The translations under genes were made by a program, and so were the position numbers. 64,000 nt of DNA from Occultella kanbiaonis (lineage in GTDB: Bacteria; Actinomycetota; Actinomycetes; Actinomycetales; Beutenbergiaceae): contig NZ_CP046175.1 of the NCBI RefSeq assembly GCF_009708215.1, forward strand, positions 62,001-126,000. The letters are read 5' to 3'. A model generated the notes under the pieces. That model was not told where the DNA came from. It did not search any database and saw only the letters and a list, made by a program, of their open reading frames with translations. Positions 27,201-36,227 of this stretch are shown piece after piece (the first letter of the stretch is position 1; each line of letters begins with the position of its first letter).

Positions 27201-28030
27201 CCGACGTCGGCGCGGACGGCAACGGGGTGGTGGAGATGCTCGCCGACTACCAGTTCTACGAGGTCACCGCCGAGCGTGCCGGCCTCGTGGACATCGGCGG
27301 CTACGACCCGCAGCAGGGTCTGCGGTTCGGCGCCAGCTTCTTCCGGCTGCTGCAGTTCGATGTGGACCGCTCCGAGATGATCGTGGACACGTACTCCCCG
27401 TGGCTGGACGACTTCGGCGCCACCGAGTTCGACACCGACGCCCGCTACAACGGGCTCGAGGACAACATGGTGTTGCCGGTCGACCTGTCCAGCCGGGCCA
27501 CCAGCTTCGCGACGGACGGGGTGGCGCTGTTCACCCCGACGTCCGAGGTGATCGGCGCCGCCACCGTCCCCTCGGGCACGGCGGCCACCGTCACCTGGGC
27601 GGACCTGGAGCCGAACCAGACCTACGCCTGGTTCGTCGAGACCACCAGCGCCGCGGGCGGGGTGACCCTGTCCGACACGCGGGTGTTCACCACCGAGTTC
27701 GAGGCGCCGGGCGAGATCGTCCCGGTGCCGCGGGAGGCACTCGTGCCGGGCAACCGTGGCTCGCTCGACCTGCCGCCCTCGGCGCGGGCCGGCGGGAGCC
27801 TCACCGTGAATGTCGGCGCCGAGTACGCCGGCACCGAGGTCGGTACGTTCCTGTACTCGACCCCGCTCGGTGACGCGACCGGACTGGGCACCACCGTGGT
27901 GGCCGAGGACGGCACCGTCACGATCACCCTGCCGGCCGACGCCCGGGCCCGGGCCCGGCTCGCGGTGCTCGCCGCTGACGAGGTCATCCTCGGCTGGGAC
28001 GACCTGACGGTGATCCCCACGCGGGGCTGA
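24245..28030 (+). CDS. Large secreted multidomain metallophosphoesterase
   Basis: 1261 residues with a signal peptide (RRASAVALVTGAGLVASGLL) and Ala-rich cleavage region. Residues ~30-430 hold two copies of a ~190-residue beta module sharing VGTNSIEAR.GNSVVVNG, NSYL..G.NT.E and a paired-cysteine MGDG.CG.NT. Ig-like domains follow (~430-700). The calcineurin-type catalytic domain starts at AHFTDTQYL (~746), with AHTGDIIENY (~795), GNHDNG (~841), LLAHDYL and LGGHEHG (~976). The usual first D-x-H is D-T-Q, as in a known subfamily. A beta-sandwich tail closes it. It should hydrolyse phosphomono- or diesters outside the cell; the duplicated modules may bind glycan or wall. GTG start; ATG at 24257 is an alternative. 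Confidence 0.85.
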   Translation: MRSSMRERSGRSRRASAVALVTGAGLVASGLLAPGALADTEDGAPVLLPEQGSYLHGDAAVTAEPVAAGDSVTALRLDGEDLTADVTTGTATLLFDVGTNSIEARFGNSVVVNGNVIGLTERDYVDERVALPVPNDYLTDGTNTVEFVTGSVPADCGDNFDDFDISNLAVEFLDGTADGSANEYAYLMGDGSCGSNTSRLLEVALTFELDGTPGATTGLATTLDTTVLTDGTHTLEAVTAAGVSTSHSVVVNNGDPGAPTIIPVDGALLNGPQTFLAAPTDAADPVAELTLDDEPLPAVPTLGADTSAFVFTVGTNSIEARYGNSVVVNGLPILLGDHVSETVRVDVPNSYLLAGENTIEVVTGTFVTSCGANRDDFVVSDLGLEVSQGTAVGQDIAASYDMGDGNCGDNTTKPREISLTFVVDAQTSGLRADVDTAGLTDGEHTLTAVSASGATSRRTISTDNTGPALTGSSPADGAEIGSPVPLAVDLEDLSGVLGEPTLTLDGAEVAPGTSIGPGLTAGEHVITVTAEDVLGNTSTHEIAFVALGVPSVPTDLSPADGAVVTTDTVDLSAVVAEPDGGEVTATFNRAGADGATVAYQGESDTVPTTLDIEGAEEVPVDALNLGDGLTLDSPSGAAVVYQRYDIATASDLDGSTVSWQGTLDPQRLASLYVWDVRTGAWMLADSARGVFDGVTALSAPVAADHLDAGLVHVLVTGTDPFADDIEPGDPASFADRDDYDFSLAHFTDTQYLTEGAVEQESEQERAVWEQAYTDVTQWIADNADERGIAYAAHTGDIIENYTQNNDDPAYIANARAEYEVSSAAQRILDDAGVPNGVLAGNHDNGTGTDDGPGALFNDYYGPERYEALSGTWDNAAHGAPWRDGDNQNHYDLFTAGGLDFVAVYLSYGVTNEEAAWANEILAQYADRNAILLAHDYLRPSVNPDGRDAGFSSRDGALLYNRVVTVNPNVFLVLGGHEHGVGTNVRTDVGADGNGVVEMLADYQFYEVTAERAGLVDIGGYDPQQGLRFGASFFRLLQFDVDRSEMIVDTYSPWLDDFGATEFDTDARYNGLEDNMVLPVDLSSRATSFATDGVALFTPTSEVIGAATVPSGTAATVTWADLEPNQTYAWFVETTSAAGGVTLSDTRVFTTEFEAPGEIVPVPREALVPGNRGSLDLPPSARAGGSLTVNVGAEYAGTEVGTFLYSTPLGDATGLGTTVVAEDGTVTITLPADARARARLAVLAADEVILGWDDLTVIPTRG

Positions 28031-28063
28031 CGCACCGCCACGCGGTGCGCCTGGCGCGCATCC

Positions 28064-28110
28064 CGCCGACGGCCCCCGGGACACCTCACGGTGACCGGGG
28101 GCCGTCGGCG
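28064..28110 (+). terminator. Long perfect hairpin downstream of metallophosphoesterase
   Basis: A perfect 16-bp stem (cgccgacggcccccgg / its complement) with a 15-nt loop that itself can pair (tca...tga) lies 34 nt after the stop. It is GC-rich without a U-tract, typical for actinobacterial intrinsic terminators. Confidence 0.65.
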
Positions 28111-28275
28111 TCCGTGCGAACCGGGCGGTGCCGCACCCACAGGCCCACTCGGTCGGATCCGGTCGGATCCGGTCGGTCCGTGCGGACCCGTTCCGCGCGC
28201 CTCGACGACCAATGTCGGTGGTCGGGTCGAGACTGGTGTCGTGACCAGAAGGTGCTCCAGGTGCCGGTCCGCGGT

Positions 28276-28460
28276 TGTGGATCCGTGGACGGACGGTGCA
28301 CGAGCCGGTGGATTCACGGACCGTCGATCGGGCTCCGCCACGGCCCCGGCTGTGGACAACCCGGCCGCACCGACGCCGTCGGCCGGTTACCCACAGGTCG
28401 GCCCACAGGCGGTACACAGAACGGCCGCGGAAGTCCACAGCGACACGCCGCCAGCTGTGG
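28276..28460. promoter_or_regulatory. Cluster of DnaA-box-like sequences upstream of nrdHIEF
   Basis: A perfect actinobacterial-type box (TTGTCCACA on the minus strand) is at 28351-28359. One-mismatch TTACCCACA is at 28387-28395, and weaker two-mismatch matches are at 28276-28284, 28431-28439 and around 28456. E. coli nrdAB is DnaA-controlled, which makes a regulatory role plausible. Confidence 0.5.
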
Positions 28461-28487
28461 AAGACACGCCCGCGACACGACGCGCCG

Positions 28488-28503
28488 ACACAATCCCTAG
28501 GGG
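28488..28503. promoter_or_regulatory. NrdR box 1 (upstream, weaker)
   Basis: ACACAATCCCTAGGGG matches the NrdR consensus ends (ACACwA...Tw-G) at about 11 of 16 positions. It is exactly 32 bp upstream of box 2, the three-helical-turn spacing expected for paired NrdR sites. Confidence 0.55.
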
Positions 28504-28519
28504 TTCGCGCGGATCGTCA

Positions 28520-28535
28520 CCACTAGGTGTAGTGT
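28520..28535. promoter_or_regulatory. NrdR box 2 overlapping a -10-like element
   Basis: CCACTAGGTGTAGTGT contains the palindrome CACTA-N4-TAGTG and matches the NrdR consensus at 12 of 16 positions. Its right end includes TAGTGT, a TANNNT-type -10 hexamer at 28530-28535, so binding would block transcription of nrdH. Confidence 0.7.
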
Positions 28536-28642
28536 CTATGGAACGGGCAGCGGTAGTTGCCCCGACGAATGACATGAAGGTAGTTACACGGCGGTAGTCC
28601 AGGGGGACGCACCACCGACACCACACCGAAGGGATCCCCGCC

Positions 28643-28906
28643 ATGACCATCACCGTCTTCAGCAAGCCGGCCTGCGTGCAGTGCGACGCGACGTACCGAG
28701 CCCTCAAGAAGCAGGGCCTCGAGTACACGGTGGTGGACATCACCGAGGACGCGCAGGCCCTGGAGTCGGTGAAGGCGCTCGGCTACCAGCAGGCACCCGT
28801 GGTGTTCGCCGGTGGCGACCACTGGTCGGGCTTCCGTCCGGACAAGATCAAGGCGCTCGCGGCCGTGGCCGCGGGAGCGGCCGAACCGGCCGCCGTGCTC
28901 GCCTGA
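28643..28906 (+). CDS. nrdH: NrdH glutaredoxin-like redoxin
   Basis: An 87-residue thioredoxin-fold protein with the redox pair CVQC at residues 11-14 in FSKPACVQCDATYRAL, and the NrdH signature QAPVVFAGGDHWSGFRPDKI. NrdH is the electron donor for class Ib ribonucleotide reductase and is itself reduced by thioredoxin reductase, so it substitutes for glutaredoxin. GAAGGGATCC precedes the ATG. First gene of nrdHIEF; the operator pair upstream indicates NrdR repression. Confidence 0.95.
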   Translation: MTITVFSKPACVQCDATYRALKKQGLEYTVVDITEDAQALESVKALGYQQAPVVFAGGDHWSGFRPDKIKALAAVAAGAAEPAAVLA

Positions 28907-28996
28907 GCACCACCGCACACCGCCGGCGACGGGACCGCTGAAGTCCCGCCGTCGGCCATGAGTCATAGGCGTCTGACGACCGAGGGCGTGATCATC

Positions 28997-29398
28997 GTGA
29001 CCGGCATCGTGTACTTCTCCTCCGTCTCGGAGAACACGCGCCGTTTCGTGGACCGGCTCGAGCTGCCGGCGGAGCGCATCCCGCTCCGGGCGCACGAACC
29101 GGCGCTGAGGGTGAAGGCGCCCTACGTGCTGTTCGTGCCAACGTACGGCGGCGGGAACGGGCGGGGCGCCGTGCCGAAGCAGGTGATCCGCTTCCTCAAC
29201 GACGAGGAGAACCGGTCGCTGATCCGCGGGGTGGTGGCCGCGGGCAACACGAACTTCGGCTCCGCCTACTGCATCGCCGGGGACATCGTGGCGCGCAAGT
29301 GCCAGGTGCCCCACCTCTACAACTTCGAACTACTGGGAACCGCTGAGGACGTGCATCGCGTCCGTGAGGGATTGGGACAGTTTTGGCTGCAACGCTGA
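28997..29398 (+). CDS. nrdI: NrdI flavodoxin-like protein for class Ib RNR
   Basis: A flavodoxin-fold activator. The FMN phosphate loop is [16 protein letters not shown] at the N-terminus, followed by [22 protein letters not shown] and [14 protein letters not shown], all typical for NrdI. It supplies superoxide to build the Mn(III)2-tyrosyl cofactor of NrdF. I place the start at GTG 28997 (GAGGG 10 nt upstream), giving 133 residues and the usual short lead to the phosphate loop; an ATG at 28958 would add 13 residues but has no evident ribosome-binding site. It ends a few nucleotides before the chosen nrdE start. Confidence 0.92.
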   Translation: MTGIVYFSSVSENTRRFVDRLELPAERIPLRAHEPALRVKAPYVLFVPTYGGGNGRGAVPKQVIRFLNDEENRSLIRGVVAAGNTNFGSAYCIAGDIVARKCQVPHLYNFELLGTAEDVHRVREGLGQFWLQR

Positions 29399-29403
29399 CG
29401 ACA

Positions 29404-31539
29404 ATGACAGAGACCACGACGAGTGAGCCGGCGATGGACTACCACGCGCTGAATGCCATGCTCAACCTCTACGGCCCGGACGGCGAGATCCAGTTCGACA
29501 AGGACCGGGAGGCGGCGCGGGAGTACTTCCTGCAGCACGTCAACCAGAACACGGTCTTCTTCCACAACCTCAAGGAGAAGCTCGAGTACCTGGTCGAGAA
29601 CGGGTACTACGAGGCCGAGGTCCTGGAGAAGTACTCCTTCGAGTTCCTGCAGACGATCTTCGACCACGCCTACGGCAAGAAGTTCCGGTTCCAGACGTTC
29701 CTGGGCGCGTTCAAGTACTACACGTCGTACACGCTGAAGACCTTCGACGGGAAGCGCTACCTGGAGCGGTTCGAGGACCGCGTGGTCATGGTGGCGCTCA
29801 CCCTGGCCGACGGCGACGAGACGTTCGCCACCCGGATGGTGGACGAGATCGTCTCCGGGCGGTTCCAGCCGGCCACCCCCACGTTCCTCAACTCCGGCAA
29901 GAAGCAGCGCGGTGAGGCCGTGTCCTGCTTCCTGCTGCGCATCGAGGACAACATGGAGTCGATCGCTCGGGCGATCAACTCCGCGCTGCAGTTGTCCAAG
30001 CGTGGCGGCGGCGTGGCCCTGCTGCTGTCCAACATCCGTGAGCACGGCGCCCCGATCAAGAAGATCGAGAACCAGTCCTCCGGCGTGATCCCGGTGATGA
30101 AGCTCCTCGAGGACTCCTTCTCCTACGCCAACCAGCTCGGCGCCCGCCAGGGTGCGGGCGCCGTGTACCTGCACGCCCACCACCCGGACATCCTGCGCTT
30201 CCTGGATACCAAGCGGGAGAACGCGGACGAGAAGATCCGCATCAAGACGCTCTCGCTCGGTGTGGTGATCCCGGACATCACGTTCGAGCTGGCCCGCAAG
30301 AACGAGGACATGTACCTGTTCTCCCCCTACGACGTGGAGCGCGTGTACGGCGTGCCGTTCGCGGAGATCAACGTCTCCGAGAAGTACCACGAGATGGTCG
30401 ACGACGGCCGGATCAAGAAGAAGAAGATCAAGGCGCGCGACTTCTTCCAGGTCCTCGCGGAGATCCAGTTCGAGTCGGGCTACCCGTACATCATGTTCGA
30501 GGACACGGTGAACAAGGCGAACCCGATCAAGGGCAAGATCACCCACTCGAACCTGTGCTCGGAGATCCTGCAGGTCTCCACCGCCTCGACGTACAACGAG
30601 GACCTCTCCTACGACCACGTGGGCAAGGACATCTCCTGCAACCTCGGCTCCCTGAACATCGCCGCCACCATGGACTCCCCGAACTTCGGGGCCACCGTTG
30701 GCACCGCGATCCGGGCCCTGACCGCCGTGTCCGACCAGACCCACATCTGGTCGGTGCCCTCGATCGAGCAGGGCAACAACGACTCGCACGCGATCGGCCT
30801 CGGCCAGATGAACCTGCACGGCTACCTCGCCCGGGAGCGGATCTTCTACGGGTCCGAGGAGGGCATCGACTTCACGAACATCTACTTCTACACGGTGCTG
30901 TTCCACGCCCTCACGGAGTCGAACAAGCTCAGCATCGAGCGGGGGTCGAAGTTCAAGGGCTTCGACGACTCGAAGTACGCCAGCGGGGAGTACTTCGACA
31001 AGTACCTCACCCAGACCTGGGAGCCGGCCACCGAGCGGGTCCGCACCCTGTTCGCCGACGCGGGTGTGCACATCCCGACCCAGGAGGACTGGGCGGCGCT
31101 GAAGGCGTCCGTGCAGGAGCACGGAATCTACAACCAGAACCTGCAAGCGGTGCCGCCCACCGGTTCGATCTCCTACATCAACAACTCGACCTCCTCGATC
31201 CACCCGGTGGCCTCGAAGATCGAGATCCGCAAGGAGGGCAAGATCGGGCGCGTCTACTACCCGGCGCCCTACCTGAGCAACGACAACGTCGAGTACTTCG
31301 AGGACGCCTATGAGATCGGCTACGAGAAGATCATCGACACCTACGCCGCGGCCACCCAGCACGTGGACCAGGGCCTGTCGCTGACGCTGTTCTTCAAGGA
31401 CACCGTCACCACCCGGGACCTGAACAAGGCGCAGATCTACGCCTGGCGCAAGGGCATCAAGACGCTCTACTACATCCGGCTGCGCCAGCTGGCCCTGACC
31501 GGCACCGAGGTCGAGGGCTGCGTGTCCTGCATGCTGTGA
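29404..31539 (+). CDS. nrdE: Class Ib ribonucleoside-diphosphate reductase alpha subunit NrdE
   Basis: 711 residues from ATG 29404; a TTG at 29383 would extend it into nrdI. Catalytic subunit converting NDPs to dNDPs. Active-site elements are visible: VSCFLL (first redox Cys), SNLCSEI (thiyl Cys with nearby Asn/Glu), CNLGSLN (second redox Cys), [18 protein letters not shown], the C-terminal [11 protein letters not shown] tyrosine pair region, and the swinging-arm CVSCML end that is re-reduced by NrdH. The N-terminal ATP cone is absent, as in class Ib, so there is no classical overall activity switch. Separated from nrdF by a 124-nt gap with a strong hairpin. Confidence 0.95.
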   Translation: MTETTTSEPAMDYHALNAMLNLYGPDGEIQFDKDREAAREYFLQHVNQNTVFFHNLKEKLEYLVENGYYEAEVLEKYSFEFLQTIFDHAYGKKFRFQTFLGAFKYYTSYTLKTFDGKRYLERFEDRVVMVALTLADGDETFATRMVDEIVSGRFQPATPTFLNSGKKQRGEAVSCFLLRIEDNMESIARAINSALQLSKRGGGVALLLSNIREHGAPIKKIENQSSGVIPVMKLLEDSFSYANQLGARQGAGAVYLHAHHPDILRFLDTKRENADEKIRIKTLSLGVVIPDITFELARKNEDMYLFSPYDVERVYGVPFAEINVSEKYHEMVDDGRIKKKKIKARDFFQVLAEIQFESGYPYIMFEDTVNKANPIKGKITHSNLCSEILQVSTASTYNEDLSYDHVGKDISCNLGSLNIAATMDSPNFGATVGTAIRALTAVSDQTHIWSVPSIEQGNNDSHAIGLGQMNLHGYLARERIFYGSEEGIDFTNIYFYTVLFHALTESNKLSIERGSKFKGFDDSKYASGEYFDKYLTQTWEPATERVRTLFADAGVHIPTQEDWAALKASVQEHGIYNQNLQAVPPTGSISYINNSTSSIHPVASKIEIRKEGKIGRVYYPAPYLSNDNVEYFEDAYEIGYEKIIDTYAAATQHVDQGLSLTLFFKDTVTTRDLNKAQIYAWRKGIKTLYYIRLRQLALTGTEVEGCVSCML

Positions 31540-31577
31540 ACCTCCGGCCGGTCTCCTGACCGGTTCCGGATCAGATC

Positions 31578-32638
<1,061 letters not shown>

Positions 32639-32752
32639 GTCGACGGTGACGTGACGTCGAGCCCCGTGGCGTCCATGACGGGTTGGTGTAGGGAGCGACC
32701 AGGGACATCGCCCTCGCGGAGGCGATCGAACTCCCGCGCGGACCGGATGATC

Positions 32753-33690
32753 CTAGGTGATCGCCTTCCGCTCGTTGATCAGGTCGCGCAACCGTGTGAT
32801 GTCGGCGGCCAAGCGAGATCAAGGTCCTGACGCGGGAGCCCGAAGATCTGCTCTGGGTCCGTCAACGCGCCCACCTCGGCCATCCGGCGGCCGTATTCGA
32901 TCAGGATCCGCCGCACCACAGGTCGTGCCATCGCAGTATTGAAGTGGGTGTCCTCACGGAACTGCGTGTAGTCACGGCCGCGGCCCAGTTGCCGTTCGAC
33001 GAGGTGGCGAACGGAACCGATTCGGAGGGCAGCACGCAGGAAGAGCCGCCGCTCTACGTTCGCCACGCCGACCTGTTCCGGCTGGATGTCCGCCGAGTCG
33101 ATCATGCCCTTCAACAAGGCGAAGACGGTTGAGGGTGAGTCCCCCCAGCCGGGCAGGCTGGCGTGGAGGTCCAGTGCTTCACGGTGCCCGTACGCGGCCA
33201 GGAACTGGTGGAAGGACACCAGGAACCTCCGTCCGGCGGGTATATCGGCAAAGTGGCTCACCCGAACCGGTCGCCGCGTCTCGCTGAACAGCTGCGCCAA
33301 CGTACGATCGGACCGCGCACGGCGAGCCAGATCAGCCAATGCTCGGTCGGTCTCTGTTGTCTTGGTCTCGGTGCCTGCGGCCAAGGTAGCGAACTCCTCG
33401 TGCAGGCCCAGCAGGCCAAGGGTGATCATGAACTTCGCCGAGGCAGTCGCCCACGGGCCATGAAGCGAGGCCGAACCTCCATCATCACCGCATCGAGCAG
33501 CCCTGGAGCATCCTGCAAGACAGGCACCAGGTCGGCGTACGCCACCTGCCGCAGATCCAGTTCCAGGGCCGTCTCGCACGTTGGCAAAGAACTGACGCGT
33601 GCGCGGGTCGCTCAGCAGGGCCTGGGTACTGCAGTCATCGCCCAGGATCACGCTCTTGATCAGCCGGACCGGGGTGCGAGGGTCCGATGT
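32753..33690 (-). pseudogene. Degraded remnant of a PEP-utilising enzyme / rifampin-phosphotransferase-like protein
   Basis: Leftward frames contain family-like segments in order: TPVRLIKSVILG, LLSDPRTRQFFANVR, then in another frame ETALELDLRQVAYADLVPVL, then back to SAKFMITLGLLGLHEEFATL, a FLAAYGHREALDLHASLPGW block, FREDTHFNTAMARPVVRRIL, YGRRMAEVGALTDPEQIFGL and, in a third frame, RLAADITRLRDLINERKAIT before a stop. At least three frameshifts occur (about 33575, 33460 and 32815). The order resembles the linker/helical part of PEP-synthase-like enzymes; the N-terminal ATP-grasp and the C-terminal phosphohistidine domain are missing. It is clearly not functional. The family assignment rests on pattern memory and could be refined by a profile search. 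Confidence 0.6.
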
Positions 33691-33783
33691 GCATGATCGG
33701 TGATGTAACCCGGGCCGGAAATCCAGATGCCTCCGCCAGAACGAGATGGGCCAGATGGGTCGAGCAGCCGTTGCATGCCAGCT

Positions 33784-33804
33784 CCATACCGTACCGTATG
33801 GTAC
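33784..33804. promoter_or_regulatory. TetR-type operator-like overlapping palindromes
   Basis: CCATAC-CGTACC-GTATGG (33784-33801) and GTACC-GTAT-GGTAC (33791-33804) overlap. It is about 155 nt upstream of the monooxygenase start. The form is common for TetR-family operators, but no TetR-like gene is recognisable nearby. Confidence 0.5.
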
Positions 33805-33959
33805 GATGCTGACATCGCACGTCGGGGAACGGCGACGCCGGCCGCCGACGTCATCCCCGCCGTGCTCGGCATGGCGCTCGAGGGAGACCGGATCCAAGCC
33901 GCGACGTCCCCTCTCAGGGCGGTAGACGCATCCACCGAACACGAAGCAGGTCGATCACC

Positions 33960-35438
33960 ATGAACACGCTCATCGTCGGCGCCGGCCCCACGGGCATGGT
34001 CGCCGCACTCGCCCTCACCATGAGCGGGGTGCGGGTGCGGATCATCGACAAGCGCTACCAGGCCCGCAGCAGTTCGCGCGCGCTCGGGCTGCAGGCCCGC
34101 TCGATGGAGGTGCTGGCCGGCCTCGGCGTCGCGCAGCAGGTCGAGCAGGTGGCATACCGTCTGCGCGGTGCGAGCATCATGCGCGGCGACACTGAACTGG
34201 TCGACCTGCGCTGGGTGCCGCCGGAGAGCAGGTACCCGCACACCTATGTGCTGCCGCAGACGGGTGCCGAGGAGATCCTACGCGGGCGGCTGCAGGAGTT
34301 CGACGTGGCCATAGAACGCGGTGTCGAGCTGGCCGGGCTGTCGCAGCACGAGCGCGGCGTCGAGGCTCGTCTCGCTGACGGCGCCGTCATCGAGGCCCAC
34401 TGGGTCATCGGCGCCGACGGCGCAAGCAGCCGCGTGCGTGAGGCGGCCGGCATCGCCTTCCCCGAGCGCGCCACCGGCGAGACCTACTACCTGGCCGACG
34501 TCCTGCTCGACCTCGACCTGGAGCTGGGCGACAGCGCCATGTGGCTTGGGCCTGAGGGGCCGCTCATGCTCATGCGACTGCCGGGGGACGGGCGACTTTG
34601 GCGGCTCTTCGTCGACGTCACCGACGCCGCCCAGCGGGGCGAGTTGCCCGAGCTGAACGAGAAGGTTCTCGCTGAGATGCTCGCCGATCGCGGCCCCACC
34701 GGCGTCCGCATCGCGGCCCTGCAGTGGACCTCCGTGTTCCGCACCCGCCTGGGACTGGCCGACGCCTACCGCACCGGCCGCGTTTTCCTCGCCGGCGATG
34801 CCGCGCACGTATTCCCGCCCTTCGGCGGCCAGGGCATGAACCTCGGCATTCAGGACGCAGTGAACCTGGCATGGCGGCTGGCAGCCGTCGCGCGCGGGGC
34901 CGAGCCCGTGCTGCTCGACGGTTACGAGCGCGAGCGGCGACCGGTTGCGGCCGCAACGATCAAGGACGTCGACGCCCGACGGCGGATGTACGCCATGCGG
35001 AATCCCATCGCGCGGGCGGCCCGTGACCTGCTGCTGCGCGCCGGCGGCAGGAGCGGACGTGCCGCGAGGCTGGGCAGCCTGCAGAACTCGCAGCTGGCTA
35101 CGACCTATCGCGACCGAGTCGATGGCGGTGAGCGCGGACCGGAGCCGCGGCCCGGGGATCGGGCGCCCGACGGTCGCTTCGCGGGTGCCTCGGTGCACGA
35201 GCTGTTCGGAGCCGGCCACGCCACCGTGCTCGCGTTCGAGCCCGAGGCCGTCGGCGAGACGGTCAGCAAGGAGCCCAGTCTCTGGATCGCCACCGTACCC
35301 GGCCGCAACGGCGACCTGCGTGAGCGCTACGGCATCCCCGACGGCGAGCGCGGCTATGTGCTCGTGCGACCCGACGGCCACGTGGCCGAGCGGGGCGACG
35401 AACCCGCAGCGGCGCGGCTGGCGATCGAGGCTCAGTAG
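33960..35438 (+). CDS. Class A FAD-dependent aromatic monooxygenase (PheA/TfdB/rifampicin-monooxygenase-like)
   Basis: 492 residues. FAD-binding motif TLIVGAGPTGMVAALALTMSG at the N-terminus, the second FAD motif GADGASSRVR near residue 155, and the third AGDAAHVFPPFGGQGMNLGI around residue 277 establish a group A flavoprotein monooxygenase that hydroxylates an aromatic or polyketide-like substrate with NAD(P)H and O2. A C-terminal thioredoxin-like domain without catalytic cysteines completes the PheA/TfdB layout. Substrate is unknown: catabolism of phenolics or inactivation of a drug (rifampicin/tetracycline type) are both possible. It follows a palindromic operator and lies beside a decayed PEP-utilising-enzyme remnant, which suggests an acquired, rearranged segment. 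Confidence 0.85.
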   Translation: MNTLIVGAGPTGMVAALALTMSGVRVRIIDKRYQARSSSRALGLQARSMEVLAGLGVAQQVEQVAYRLRGASIMRGDTELVDLRWVPPESRYPHTYVLPQTGAEEILRGRLQEFDVAIERGVELAGLSQHERGVEARLADGAVIEAHWVIGADGASSRVREAAGIAFPERATGETYYLADVLLDLDLELGDSAMWLGPEGPLMLMRLPGDGRLWRLFVDVTDAAQRGELPELNEKVLAEMLADRGPTGVRIAALQWTSVFRTRLGLADAYRTGRVFLAGDAAHVFPPFGGQGMNLGIQDAVNLAWRLAAVARGAEPVLLDGYERERRPVAAATIKDVDARRRMYAMRNPIARAARDLLLRAGGRSGRAARLGSLQNSQLATTYRDRVDGGERGPEPRPGDRAPDGRFAGASVHELFGAGHATVLAFEPEAVGETVSKEPSLWIATVPGRNGDLRERYGIPDGERGYVLVRPDGHVAERGDEPAAARLAIEAQ

Positions 35439-35497
35439 CACCTCCAGTCCGGATCGGGGTCGTTGCGCAGCGGTGAGAACTTCGATGTCATAGGGCC

Positions 35498-36199
35498 GTG
35501 AACGCAGACGGGGCCGAGCCGCCGGGTGTGCTGATCGGCCGTGGCCGGACGGCGGACGTGTTCGCGCTCGACGACGGCACCGTGCTGCGCCGCTACCGGG
35601 ACGGCCAGAACGCCGAACCGGAGCTGGCGGTGCTCGGTCACCTCACCGGTCAGGGCTTCCCGGTCCCGCTGGTCCACTCGGCGAACGGCGGCGACCTGGT
35701 GATGGAGCGACTGCACGGGCCGACCATGCTCGGCGCCCTCGGCGCGGGTGAGGTGGACCTTGAGACGGCCATGACCGTGCTGGCCGACCTGCACCGCTCG
35801 CTGCGCGGGGTGCGCCCGCCGCCGGATGCCCGGGCGGCCGCCGGTCACGGGCTCATCCACCTGGACCTGCACCCGGACAACGTCATCATGGAGCCCGGCC
35901 GCGGCCCGGTCCTGATCGACTGGAACAACGTCGAGATCGGGCCCGGTGACCTGGACGTCGCGACGACCGCGGTGATCATGGCCGAGGTGGCCGTGAACCC
36001 CGACGGAGCCGACACCGTCGGCGCGTTGCACGACGAACTGGCCCGCGCCGTCGGGCTGTTCCTCGCCGCAGCCGGCGGCGACCCCCTCACCCACCTGGAC
36101 GAGGCGGTGCGCCGGCGGGTCGGGAACGTGACCCTCTCCGAGGACGAGCGGCGCGCGGTCGTCCGCGCCGGCGACCTGGTCGCCGAGCTCGCGCGGTAG
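35498..36199 (+). CDS. APH-family phosphotransferase (aminoglycoside-phosphotransferase-like kinase)
   Basis: 233 residues from GTG. A short N-lobe (GRGRTADVFALDDGTVLRRY, with the usual glycine loop/Lys region altered to Arg residues) is followed by the C-lobe motif HLDLHPDNVIM (catalytic Asp in the HxDxxxxN form) and LIDWNNVEIGPGDLD (metal-binding Asp). The fold transfers ATP gamma-phosphate to small molecules or proteins. It is shorter than antibiotic kinases and may act on a metabolite. Missing a clear N-lobe Lys makes an actual kinase role less certain. It starts 59 nt after the monooxygenase. Confidence 0.75.
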   Translation: MNADGAEPPGVLIGRGRTADVFALDDGTVLRRYRDGQNAEPELAVLGHLTGQGFPVPLVHSANGGDLVMERLHGPTMLGALGAGEVDLETAMTVLADLHRSLRGVRPPPDARAAAGHGLIHLDLHPDNVIMEPGRGPVLIDWNNVEIGPGDLDVATTAVIMAEVAVNPDGADTVGALHDELARAVGLFLAAAGGDPLTHLDEAVRRRVGNVTLSEDERRAVVRAGDLVAELAR

Positions 36200-36227
36200 G
36201 GCGCCCGGTGCGGGACTCGGGGTTCGC

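Larger units (their letters stand above)
28031..28642. other. 612-nt intergenic regulatory region before nrdH
   Basis: After the metallophosphoesterase come two hairpins (28033-28050 and 28064-28110), a CGGTCGGATC direct repeat around 28150-28176, DnaA-box-like sequences between 28276 and 28460, and two NrdR-type boxes (28488-28535) just upstream of nrdH. There is no credible coding gene. Confidence 0.75.

Noticed and set aside
24278-28438. A 1386-codon open frame on the minus strand
   Set aside because: It lies wholly antisense to the metallophosphoesterase, is rich in Arg/Gly/Val with no domain, and arises from high-GC codon bias.
28387-28743. Minus-strand frame over the nrdH leader
   Set aside because: It covers the regulatory region and the start of nrdH antisense; low-complexity and no start signal.
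28643-29398. Possible fusion of nrdH and nrdI
   Set aside because: Each has a separate stop and start, and both domains are complete.
33727-33963. Small plus-strand frame ending at the monooxygenase start
   Set aside because: No recognisable domain, no RBS, and it crosses the TetR-type operator; not a credible tetR gene.
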